From: Nonomuraea polychroma | GTDB taxonomy: Bacteria; Actinomycetota; Actinomycetes; Streptosporangiales; Streptosporangiaceae | Assembly: GCF_004011505.1 (NCBI RefSeq) | Contig: NZ_SAUN01000001.1 | Location: 9,141,501 to 9,205,500, forward strand | Direction: 5' to 3' | Length of the DNA stretch: 64,000 nt | Part shown: positions 57,257 to 64,000 of the stretch, piece after piece | How positions within the stretch are numbered: position 1 is the first letter of the stretch | Layout: each line of letters starts with the position of its first letter | Notes under the pieces: model-generated | The model's input: only the letters and a program-made list of their open reading frames with translations | What the model was told of the DNA's origin: nothing | Database searches by the model: none | Program-made: the position numbers and the translations under genes

Positions 57257-58483
57257 GTGCCCGGCATGGCCCGTGAACGGCTGGCCGAGTTGCTTGATGC
57301 GTCGGCGGAGCCGGCCGCGTCCAGCGTCTATCGGAAGCTTCCCAAGACCGATCTGTCGGTGGTGGTCGATGGGGTCGGTCCGCTGCGGTTCCCCGTCTCC
57401 GACGAGCAGGCATCCCAACTACAAGAGCTCGGCCGCCGTGCGCGGTTCGGGCGCGGCGAGCATACGCTGACCGACCCGGAGGTCCGCGACACTTGGGAGA
57501 TCCCCAAGGAGCTGGTGCGCGTCGAATGGGCGGATGCGTTCGCGGCCGCCCTCGACGAGATGCGCGCGGAACTGGGACTGCCGCCGCACTGCGAGCTCAC
57601 GCCGGAGCTGCACTCCATGCTCCTGTACGAGACCGGGCAGTTCTTCGTCGCCCACCAGGATTCCGAGAAGGACGACGCGATGGTCGCGACCTTGGTCGTG
57701 ACGCTGCCGTCCGCGTACACCGGCGGCGAGCTCGTCGTCGAGCATCAGAGCCAGACCAAAAAATACCGAGGGCTGAAGACCGCGGTCTCGCTGGTGGCCT
57801 TCTACGCCGACTGCCGGCACCAGGTTCTTCCCGTGAAGACGGGCAACCGCGTCACCCTCACCTACAACCTGCTCCTGACGGGCGACAGCCAGGCTGTGGC
57901 GGCCGAGCATCCGCTGGTCACTGATCTCGCGGCCTGCCTTCACACGCACTTCACCACCCCGGTCGTCCTTCCGTACAGCCATCGCAGGGGCGATCCGCCG
58001 GCGCGGCTGGCGTACCTCCTCGACCATGAGTACACCGCCCGCGGGCTGAGCTGGTCCCGGTTGAAGGGCTCCGACGCCGCGCGGGGCGCCCTGCTGCGAG
58101 CTGCGGCGGAGCAGGCGGGTTGCGAGATCACCCTGGCCCTGGCGGAGATCCAGGAGACCTGGGACGCCTACGATCCCGACGAGGACGAGGATGCGTGGTA
58201 CGGCGACTATGAGGACGAGGACCCCGACGACTACGAGGACTCGCGCAGCGCGGACGACAAGCAGTACGTCCTTCAGGATCTGAGCCGTGGCGTCGCCGCG
58301 GTCGCCGAGGACGGCGACGCGCCGAGACTGACCAAGGAGGTGTCCAAGCGGCCCGGCGTGCGTGACGTGCGGGCGAAGCCCTCGAGTCCGTCGCTCACCT
58401 GCCCCGACCTGCTCGTCCTGCCGGGCAGGCGGAACTGGGCGAAGTCGTCCGTGGCGTACGGCGCCACGGACGCGAGCAGGTGA
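57257..58483 (+). CDS. 2OG-Fe(II) oxygenase with a replaced C-terminus
   Basis: Start GTG 57257. The double-stranded beta-helix core shows H-x-D in FVAHQDSEKDD, the distal His in DCRHQVLPVKTGNRVTLTYN and a basic 2-oxoglutarate contact (R in GNRVTLTY), so the active site seems complete. Homology runs to about QYVLQDLSRGVAAVAEDGDAP; the last 40 residues are encoded by the antisense strand of a DUF2264 fragment (from about 58360). The original C-terminal domain is therefore lost. Prolyl-hydroxylase-like enzymes of this type act on proteins or small molecules; the substrate is unknown and activity of the truncated form is uncertain. Confidence 0.7.
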   Translation: MPGMARERLAELLDASAEPAASSVYRKLPKTDLSVVVDGVGPLRFPVSDEQASQLQELGRRARFGRGEHTLTDPEVRDTWEIPKELVRVEWADAFAAALDEMRAELGLPPHCELTPELHSMLLYETGQFFVAHQDSEKDDAMVATLVVTLPSAYTGGELVVEHQSQTKKYRGLKTAVSLVAFYADCRHQVLPVKTGNRVTLTYNLLLTGDSQAVAAEHPLVTDLAACLHTHFTTPVVLPYSHRRGDPPARLAYLLDHEYTARGLSWSRLKGSDAARGALLRAAAEQAGCEITLALAEIQETWDAYDPDEDEDAWYGDYEDEDPDDYEDSRSADDKQYVLQDLSRGVAAVAEDGDAPRLTKEVSKRPGVRDVRAKPSSPSLTCPDLLVLPGRRNWAKSSVAYGATDASR

Positions 58484-58560
58484 TCGGCCATGGCCTCCCA
58501 ATGCGCGCGGGTCCAGCCGGTGTAGCGGGACAGTCGGTCATCGGGCGTTGGGAGGCGCAT
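58366..58560 (-). pseudogene. N-terminal DUF2264 fragment
   Basis: MRLPTPDDRLSRYTGWTRAH, WEAMADHLLASVAPYATDDFAQ, then RLPGRTSRSGQVSDGLEGFART matches the start of DUF2264 proteins, which are often found in plant-polysaccharide clusters. Similarity ends at 58366, where the 2OG oxygenase sequence begins on the other strand. Confidence 0.65.
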
Positions 58561-58578
58561 TGACATAGACAAAGGAGC

Positions 58579-58869
58579 TTAGCTTCCTGCGTAGGTGATG
58601 TTCGGCCGAGGCGGCTTCGCCATGCCGGCCCCGAGGAAGTAGTCGACGTGGTGGGACTGCATGTACCCCTTGAGGGTCATGGCGTTGCGGTAGGCGGGGT
58701 TGTGGGCCAGGGTGTACAGCCTGGTGCTCGACGGCACGTTCGTGGTGAAGATGATCAGCTCGTTGTAGGCCGCGTTGGTGTACACGACCTCCTCGCGCCA
58801 GTCGCCGAGAATGTCGCCGACGAAGGCGGGGTTCGGGCCGCTCGCGTTGACCGCGCCGTAGTTCCAGGT
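58579..58869 (-). pseudogene. C-terminal rhamnogalacturonan lyase (PL11) fragment
   Basis: FVGDILGDWREEVVYTNAAY, ELIIFTTNVPSSTRLYTLAH, then NPAYRNAMTLKGYMQSHHVDYFLG is the end of family PL11 lyases, secreted enzymes that cleave pectin backbones. The first about 500 residues are missing. The fragment lies just before the DUF2264 start on the same strand, the order expected in a pectin-utilisation operon. Confidence 0.7.
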
Positions 58870-59021
58870 CGTGGATCGGGTTAGGGAGCGGTCGAGGAAA
58901 CGAGCATCGTCCTCGGCGACGCCGGAGTCCTCAGCGAGCATGGAGCGTCTGGCCGACCGGTCCCCGCAGCCCCTTTCTGGAGCCGCTGTGACAGGTCAAA
59001 GTGGTGGTGACACGTGAAGGT

Positions 59022-60668
59022 TCATGGCAGACGAATGTGGTGGCCCTGCCAGCGGGTGCGCAACCACCGGTCGTGGCTGGCGATCACGATCGCGCCGGGC
59101 CCATCGGTGCCCAGGGCCTCTTCCAGCTCGTCGGAGAGGCGGGGCGAGAGGTGGTTGGTGGGCTCGTCGAGCAGGAGTACTTCGGGTGGATCGGCCACCA
59201 GCAGCGCCAGCGCGAGCCGACGGCGCTGACCGACGGACAGCTCCCTCACTCGCAGGTCCACGTCGCGGGAGCCGATCAGGCCGAGCGAGCGCAACGGCAC
59301 GGACTCGGCGCGCTCCGGACCGAGCGCCCGCTCGTACGTCTCCCGCACCGTCCGGTCCGGCCGCTCGAACACGGTGTCCTGGGCCAGCAGCGCGACGGTC
59401 AGGCCGGGCCGCCGCCGCACCTCGCCCTCCGCGTCCAGCAGCCCGGCCAGCACGGCCAGGAGCGTTGACTTGCCCGCTCCGTTGGGCCCGGTGACCAGCA
59501 GCCGCTCCCCGAGCGGCACGTCGAGCCGGTCGATCGAGAGCCGTCCCGGTACCCGCACGTCCCGCAGTGACAGCAAGGCGTCGTCGTGGGGATCGCGGGA
59601 TTCGGCGGCGTTCGTGGTGGCGTGGGCGTCCTCCGCGGCATCGACGACCAGGGTACGGGGGCTGAAGCGGAGCGGGGGCGGTGGGGCGGGAACCTGCTCG
59701 CGTTGAAGCTGGGCGAGCCGGCGGGCGGCATTGCGCACCCGCCGCGCGATCTGGTGCTGCACACGGCCCCCGGCGTGCCCGTACCCCATCTTCTCGTTGT
59801 CGCGCTTCGGCCGGTCGTGCGCCACCCGCCGGGCCGTCACGGCGACGGCCGCGCGCAGTTCGCCGAGCTCCGCCTGCTCCTCCGCGTGCCGCCGCTCCCA
59901 GCGCTCTCGCTCCGCGCGCTTCTCGGCCAGGTATGCGCCGTACCCGCCCCCATACCGAACGGGCCCGTCCACCGCCGGATCGAGGTCGATCAGGTCGGTG
60001 CAGACCGCGTCCAGGAACGCCCGGTCGTGGCTGGCCACGACCACGACGCCGGTCATGCCGCGCAGCTGCTCCTCCACGAACACCGCGGCGTCGTCGTCCA
60101 GGTGGTTGGTGGGCTCGTCGAGCAGCAGCGCCGCGGGCCGTCTGATGAGCAGTGCCGACAGGGCCAGCCGCCCGCGCTGCCCTCCCGACAGCGACGCGAG
60201 CGCGCGGGAGTGTGGCACACCACCGAGGCCGAGCCGGTCGAGGACGATCCCGGCGCGCCGGTCGGCGTCCCAGGACTCGCGCTCCTGAGCCTGCTCCAGC
60301 CGCGCCCCGTACGCGCCGAGCAGAGCGGCGTCGTCCGGAGCGGCGGCGAGCGCGCGGGCGAGCCGATCCAGCTCGGCCAGGTCCGCGCGCGCCTCGCGCA
60401 GGGCGTCGTCGAGCACGTCGGCGACTGTGGCCCGGCTGTCGAAGGGCAGCTCCTGGCGCAGGAAGCCGAGGTCGGCGGGGTGTACGACGGTGCCGGAGTC
60501 GGGCCGGTCCAGCCCGGCCAGCAGCCGCAGGAGCGTGGTCTTGCCGGCGCCGTTCTCGCCGATCAGGCCGATCCTGTCGCCGGGCGCAGCGGTGAGCGAG
60601 ACGCCGTCGAGCACGCGCCGCGCGCCCAGCGTCCGTACGAGATCGCGGGCAAGCAGCGCGTCACTCAC
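59022..60668 (-). CDS. ABC-F ribosome-protection type ATPase, gene 2 of the pair
   Basis: 548 aa from GTG 60668, overlapping the stop of the upstream ABC-F gene by 8 nt. Two ABC domains: GENGAGKTT, LSGGQRGR, LLLDEPTNHLDD and GPNGAGKST, LSVGQRRR, LLLDEPTNHLS. The linker between them is long and charged (EKRAERERWERRHAEEQAELGELRAAV), as expected of the P-site tRNA interaction motif. No transmembrane domain is encoded, so it is a soluble translation factor; it may protect the ribosome from an antibiotic, or sense one. The catalytic Glu residues are present in both domains. Cotranslation with the next gene suggests joint action. Confidence 0.85.
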   Translation of the reverse strand: MSDALLARDLVRTLGARRVLDGVSLTAAPGDRIGLIGENGAGKTTLLRLLAGLDRPDSGTVVHPADLGFLRQELPFDSRATVADVLDDALREARADLAELDRLARALAAAPDDAALLGAYGARLEQAQERESWDADRRAGIVLDRLGLGGVPHSRALASLSGGQRGRLALSALLIRRPAALLLDEPTNHLDDDAAVFVEEQLRGMTGVVVVASHDRAFLDAVCTDLIDLDPAVDGPVRYGGGYGAYLAEKRAERERWERRHAEEQAELGELRAAVAVTARRVAHDRPKRDNEKMGYGHAGGRVQHQIARRVRNAARRLAQLQREQVPAPPPPLRFSPRTLVVDAAEDAHATTNAAESRDPHDDALLSLRDVRVPGRLSIDRLDVPLGERLLVTGPNGAGKSTLLAVLAGLLDAEGEVRRRPGLTVALLAQDTVFERPDRTVRETYERALGPERAESVPLRSLGLIGSRDVDLRVRELSVGQRRRLALALLVADPPEVLLLDEPTNHLSPRLSDELEEALGTDGPGAIVIASHDRWLRTRWQGHHIRLP

Positions 60669-62286
60669 CGGCGGGGCCCCCGGTTTCCAGGAGGCGACCG
60701 TCCGACAGCTCCAGCCACCGTTGTACACCGATCTCAGCGAGGAATCGCTCGTCGTGGCTGACCACCACGAACGCCCCCTGGTACGCGCCGAGCGCACCCT
60801 CCAGCTGGGCCACGCTGACCAGGTCGAGGTTGTTGGTCGGCTCGTCGAGCAGCAGGAGCTGAGGCGCGGGCTCGGCGCACAACACGCAGGCCAGGGTGGC
60901 GCGCAGCCGTTCGCCGCCGGACAGCACTCCCACCGGCAGGTGTGCACGCGCGCCGCGGAACAGAAAGCGGGCCAGCAGGTTCATCCGCTCCGCCTCCGCC
61001 CTGCCGGGGGCGAACGCGGCCAGGTTCTCCGCCACGGTGCGCTCGACGTCGAGCAGGTCGAGCCGCTGCGACAAGTAGGCGACCCGCCCGTCGGCCCGCC
61101 TGGTCGTGCCGGCGTCCGGCTCCAGCTCGCCGCTGATCAGGCGCAGCAGGGTGGACTTGCCCGCACCGTTGGGGCCGGTCAGCGCGATGCGCTCGGGGCC
61201 GCGTACGGTCAGGTCGACGCCTGGCTCGGCGAACAGGCCGCGGGCCCGCAGGCGTTCGCCGAGGAAGACCGTGCGTCCTGCGGGCACGTTCGTCCCCGGC
61301 AGCTCCAGCGTGATCCTCTGATCGTCACGCAGCGCCCGCCCGGCCTCGTCGAGCCGGGCCTGGGCGTCGCTGACACGGGAGGCGTGCATCTGGCCCGCCC
61401 GCCCGGCCGACTCCTGGGCACCGCGTTTCATGTTCCCGGCGAAGATGCGCGGCAGCCCGGCGTTCTTGAGGTTGCGGGCGGCGTTGCTCGCCCGGCGCTC
61501 GGCCCGCTCACGGGCCTGCTGCATCTCCCGTTTCTCGCGCTTGAGCTCCTGCTCGGCGCTGCGCACGTTCCGTTCGGCAGCCTCCTGCTCGGCGCGTACG
61601 GCCTCCTCGTACGCGGTGAAGTCGCCGCCGTAGAAGCGGATCTCGCCCCGGTCGAGCTCGGCGATGCGGTCCATCCGGTCGAGCAGGCCCCGGTCGTGGC
61701 TGACCACGAGCAGGCAGTCGGTCCAGTCGCCGAGCACGTCGTAGAGCCTGCGGCGCGCACCGAGGTCCAGGTTGTTCGTCGGCTCGTCCAGCAGCAGCAC
61801 GTCGGGCCTTTTGAGCAGCTGCGCGGCCAGGCCGAGCGAGATGACCTGGCCACCGCTGAGCGTGCCCAGGCGCCGGTCGAAGCCGATGTCCGCGAGGCCG
61901 AGCCGGTCGAGCTGGGCGCGGGTGCGCTCTTCGATGTCCCAGTCGTTGCCGATCGTGGTGAAGTGCTCCTCGCTCGGGTCACCCGACTCGATGGCGTCCA
62001 GCGCGGCGATCACCGGGGCGATGCCGAGCACCTCGGCCACGGTCGGCTCGCCAACGAGGGGCAGGTTCTGCGGCAGGTAGCCGAGCAGCCCCTCGACGGC
62101 GACGCCGCCGCCCGAGGGCCGCAGCTCGCCGGCGATCAGCTTGAGCAGCGTGCTCTTGCCCGCGCCGTTCGGGGCGACGAGGCCCGTACGGCCGCCGCCC
62201 ACGGTGAAGGACAGGTCGTTGAAGACGGGGGTGTCGTCAGGCCAGGAGAAGGACAGGCCGGAACAAATGATGAACGCATCGGACAT
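60661..62286 (-). CDS. ABC-F ribosome-protection type ATPase, gene 1 of the pair
   Basis: 541 aa from ATG 62286. Domains: APNGAGKST, LSGGQVIS, LLLDEPTNNLD and GPNGAGKST, LSGGERLR, LLLDEPTNNLD. The inter-domain linker is rich in Glu/Arg/Lys (RAEQEAAERNVRSAEQELKREKREMQQARERAER). ABC-F pairs with weak mutual similarity are unusual; antibiotic-resistance ABC-F genes are mostly single. A leader of about 185 nt with a small uORF precedes it, typical of drug-inducible attenuation control. The drug is unknown. Confidence 0.88.
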   Translation of the reverse strand: MSDAFIICSGLSFSWPDDTPVFNDLSFTVGGGRTGLVAPNGAGKSTLLKLIAGELRPSGGGVAVEGLLGYLPQNLPLVGEPTVAEVLGIAPVIAALDAIESGDPSEEHFTTIGNDWDIEERTRAQLDRLGLADIGFDRRLGTLSGGQVISLGLAAQLLKRPDVLLLDEPTNNLDLGARRRLYDVLGDWTDCLLVVSHDRGLLDRMDRIAELDRGEIRFYGGDFTAYEEAVRAEQEAAERNVRSAEQELKREKREMQQARERAERRASNAARNLKNAGLPRIFAGNMKRGAQESAGRAGQMHASRVSDAQARLDEAGRALRDDQRITLELPGTNVPAGRTVFLGERLRARGLFAEPGVDLTVRGPERIALTGPNGAGKSTLLRLISGELEPDAGTTRRADGRVAYLSQRLDLLDVERTVAENLAAFAPGRAEAERMNLLARFLFRGARAHLPVGVLSGGERLRATLACVLCAEPAPQLLLLDEPTNNLDLVSVAQLEGALGAYQGAFVVVSHDERFLAEIGVQRWLELSDGRLLETGGPAGE

Positions 62287-62484
62287 GCGACAGACCTCGG
62301 TACGAAACCCGGGCGCGCGAATGGGGCCCGGCAAGGGAACAGGACTGGGGGAACGACGACGAGGGCCACATCGGCGGCGGTCATGCGCGCCTGCCGGGGC
62401 CGATCAACCTCCGGTATCACCCGGAGATGTCGTCGTCACCTGCCACGTCTGGTCTCCTAAGTCCGAACACGAACGTCTACCATA
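62287..62484 (-). promoter_or_regulatory. Attenuator-like leader of the ABC-F operon
   Basis: A -10-like TATGGT (62484-62479) would start RNA near 62472. The leader has AGGAG (62457-62453), a 9-codon uORF (62446-62417), and a CTCCGG/CCGGAG stem (about 62425-62408) formed by the uORF end. A later ATG (62384) opens MTAADVALVVVPPVLFPC but runs into the ABC-F gene, so its role is unclear. Such leaders let antibiotic-stalled ribosomes switch on resistance genes. Confidence 0.5.
62417..62446 (-). CDS. Candidate 9-codon leader peptide
   Basis: GTG GCA GGT GAC GAC GAC ATC TCC GGG TGA: V-A-G-D-D-D-I-S-G. AGGAG lies 7 nt upstream, the best ribosome site of the leader. The run of three Asp is notable. 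Confidence 0.45.
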   Translation of the reverse strand: MAGDDDISG

Positions 62485-62497
62485 GCAGCCGTCCGGA

Positions 62498-63055
62498 TCA
62501 GGTCGCGCCGGTCGTCTGCGCCTCTTTCTTGCGAGCCCGGTAAGCAGCCGCCTTGATCTTGTTGCCGCATGACTCCATGCCGCACCACTCCCGGCGCCCG
62601 CCCCGGGACCGGTCGATGAAGATCTTCGTGCACTCCGGGTTGGCGCACTCCTTCATCAGCGGCACCTCCGGCCCACTGAGCAGCTCGATGGCATGCCGGG
62701 CCACCGTGGACAGCGCCTGCTCCGGGGTCGCCTCGACCCACCGGCCTTCGGCCGTGAGCTGGGGGGCCGCCGGCGGCTTGCGTGCCGTCTCGTTCACCAG
62801 CGCGAGCGCCTCGCCGTCGTATCCGTCACCGGCGAGCCGGGCGGTGACCAGCGCATAGATGGCCTCCCGCACCACCACCGCCTGGACCAGATCCGCTTCC
62901 CGGCAGGGAGAGAGGGCGTCGACGATGCCGGACTCCACGTACCACGCGTCGAGCCGGTCCGGGGCGTCGAGCGTCTCAAAGGGCGCCGTGCGGCGCGCGC
63001 GGAGCGTGCAGGCTAGGTCGAGCGCGGGATTGCCGCAGAGAAACACATGCTTCAC
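62498..63055 (-). CDS. CGNR zinc-finger (ABATE domain) regulator
   Basis: 185 aa from ATG 63055. Residues 1-130 are the ABATE-type domain (LCGNPALDLACTLRARR, LDAWYVESGIVD, VVVREAIYALVTARL). The C-terminus is the zf-CGNR motif CANPECTKIFID...RREWCGMESCGNKIKAAAYRARKK, with the Cys set and the name-giving CGN. It binds DNA and probably regulates a stress or resistance function. It lies upstream of the ABC-F genes on the same strand; a link to that operon is possible but not shown. Confidence 0.85.
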   Translation of the reverse strand: MKHVFLCGNPALDLACTLRARRTAPFETLDAPDRLDAWYVESGIVDALSPCREADLVQAVVVREAIYALVTARLAGDGYDGEALALVNETARKPPAAPQLTAEGRWVEATPEQALSTVARHAIELLSGPEVPLMKECANPECTKIFIDRSRGGRREWCGMESCGNKIKAAAYRARKKEAQTTGAT

Positions 63056-63192
63056 ATCACCAGTTTGACAGGTGACTCCTAGTCATTCAATCGTCGTCAC
63101 CATTTGAACAGGTGACAGAAGGCGCAAGGACGACTATCCGGTCATTACCGCCGCCTCCCCTGGCGCCTCACCGTGAGGTATGACGAGTCGGC

Positions 63193-63834
63193 TCATCGTT
63201 GAGCTATCTCTTCCACCCATTGGGGATGGTTCTTCCTGGCCCACGCGCGCGTCACCGAGCCCGAACGCATCCCGCGCCGCGCCTCACGGTCCCGGTACGC
63301 CAGCCGGATGTGCCCGAGCACGACGAGTGCGATCGCCAGGGCCGTCACGTCGTGCACGAAGATCGCGCTCGTCCGGGAGATCGCCGGCAGGATCTCGGTG
63401 AACCACATCAGCAGGCCGGTGAACGTCATCACCGGCACGGCCCCGGCAATCCACCCCGCCCAGATCTTCTGCCCGGCGTTGAACTTGCCGGCCGGGCGCG
63501 GACCCGGCGCGTTCCGGCGTGCCGCGCGCAACCACTCCCGGTCGTACGGCGCCAGCCGGTTGAGCCTGCGCAGGTCGGCGCGGAACGACCGGGAAGCGAG
63601 CCCGAGCAGGAACGGCACGGGCAGCAGGAGCCCGGACCACTCGTGGACGACGACCACCAGGTGGCGGCGGCCCACCAATTGCGCCAACGGCGCGAAGTAC
63701 AGGCAGGCCGCCGCCGCCATGCACAGCAGCATGAGTCCGGCGGTGGCCCGGTGGACCAGGCGCTCGGCCCGGCTGAAGCGCGGCAGCAGGCGCTCAGGCC
63801 GCCTGGTCGAGCCAGCCGTCGATGTCATAGCCAT
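63193..63834 (-). CDS. Cytochrome b561-like membrane subunit
   Basis: 213 aa; ATG 63834 (or 63828) has GGGAGGAGT upstream and lies inside the end of the molybdopterin gene (about 40 nt overlap). Four helices are visible (LVHRATAGLMLLCMAAAACLY, VVVVHEWSGLLLPVPFLLGL, IAGAVPVMTFTGLLMWFTE, ALAIALVVLGHIRLAY). Heme-ligand His are in the first (VHRATAG), second (VHEWSG) and last helices (VHDVTAL, GHIRLAY). It would carry electrons between the quinone pool and the molybdopterin oxidoreductase encoded just upstream. Confidence 0.8.
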   Translation of the reverse strand: MAMTSTAGSTRRPERLLPRFSRAERLVHRATAGLMLLCMAAAACLYFAPLAQLVGRRHLVVVVHEWSGLLLPVPFLLGLASRSFRADLRRLNRLAPYDREWLRAARRNAPGPRPAGKFNAGQKIWAGWIAGAVPVMTFTGLLMWFTEILPAISRTSAIFVHDVTALAIALVVLGHIRLAYRDREARRGMRSGSVTRAWARKNHPQWVEEIAQR

Positions 63835-64000
63835 ACTCCTCCCAGTAGCCCGGGACGACCTTGTCGGTGATCGAGATGCCGGACAACCACTTGGCGGACT
63901 TGTAGAAGTACATCGGGGCGACGTAGAGCCGCACGGGGCCGCCGTGGTCGTGGGTGAGCGGCGCGTCCAGCATGTCCAGCGCCACCAGCACGTCAGGGCG
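63794..64000 (-). CDS. Molybdopterin-dependent oxidoreductase, C-terminal part (sulfite-oxidase fold)
   Basis: The frame is open to the right edge (RPDVLVALDMLDAPLTHDHGGPVRL, YVAPMYFYKSAKWLSGISI, PGYWEEYGYDIDGW). The HDHGGPxRLxxPxxYGYKSxKW pattern is the Moco-binding end of sulfite-oxidase-like enzymes such as MsrP/YedY. Only about 68 codons are inside the window. With the cytochrome b gene it forms a redox pair. Confidence 0.8.
   Translation of the reverse strand, partial: RPDVLVALDMLDAPLTHDHGGPVRLYVAPMYFYKSAKWLSGISITDKVVPGYWEEYGYDIDGWLDQAA

Noticed and set aside
62136..62384. Second leader peptide (MTAADVALVVVPPVLFPC) of the ABC-F operon
   Set aside because: Its ribosome site is weak and the frame does not stop before the ABC-F start, which is atypical for a leader peptide; it is only mentioned under the leader.
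1..64000. CRISPR array
   Set aside because: No regularly spaced direct repeats or Cas-like proteins were seen.

Overview
The window is very GC-rich actinobacterial DNA. It has actinobacterial family signatures (DUF5994, DUF6879, XRE/DUF5753, GAF-ANTAR, CU044_5270-type sigma partners, a sugar ABC operon without its own ATPase), many GTG/TTG starts, and ATGA/GTGA translational coupling. The family mix suggests a Streptosporangiales-type genome (for example Nonomuraea-like), but that is an inference from memory. The region looks like a plastic accessory or chromosome-arm segment: intact operons are separated by truncated genes, IS remnants and frameshifted genes.

Layout. (1) 1-746: start of a secreted protein gene and a tRNA-Leu(GAG). 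(2) 852-5701: an integrated element beside the tRNA, with a tyrosine integrase, XRE regulator, excisionase-like proteins, RecA-fold Rep ATPase and a terminase-small-subunit-like protein. It is satellite-like and has no structural genes. (3) 5702-7265: decayed zinc-finger, coiled-coil and ANTAR genes. (4) 7500-12699: two convergent copies of a fatty-acid desaturase + DUF5994 + STAS set, apparently a membrane/stress module. (5) 12809-17486: a tyrosine recombinase preceded by an 11-6-11 bp dif-like palindrome, then GAF-ANTAR, STAS and remnant genes. (6) 17924-24680: a small protein/DUF6879/XRE trio, a radical SAM/P450 scar, two ECF sigma factor operons and IS remnants. (7) 24747-30525: a secreted subtilase, a truncated IS inside a phosphotriesterase-like gene, an aldo/keto reductase and a half permease.

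(8) 30539-38604: a LacI-controlled glycan operon (secreted GH30 with a C-terminal discoidin-type domain, lipoprotein SBP, two permeases, cytosolic GH35-like enzyme), plausibly for beta-galactan or another beta-linked plant glycan. A GH30 paralogue behind it is cut by an IS5-family remnant. (9) 40152-52995: the most unusual part, a six-gene translationally coupled operon of giant proteins (1106, 54, 655, 426, 1442 and 595 aa) that I cannot assign to a described system. It holds a LamG-fold protein, a ComEC/Rec2-type metallo-beta-lactamase-fold hydrolase and a DUF6603-like protein. (10) 53185-58870: a decayed nitrilase, an HxlR/oxidoreductase divergent pair with a perfect 20 bp palindrome between them, a gene split by one in-frame TAG, a 2OG oxygenase cut at its end, and a roughly 0.5 kb scrap of a pectin-degradation operon. 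(11) 59022-64000: tandem ABC-F genes behind a leader with a 9-codon uORF, a CGNR regulator, and a cytochrome b561-like/molybdopterin oxidoreductase pair running off the right edge.

Limits: family names come from recognition of motifs, with no database search. Frameshifts could be real decay or assembly errors; many sit in G/C runs.
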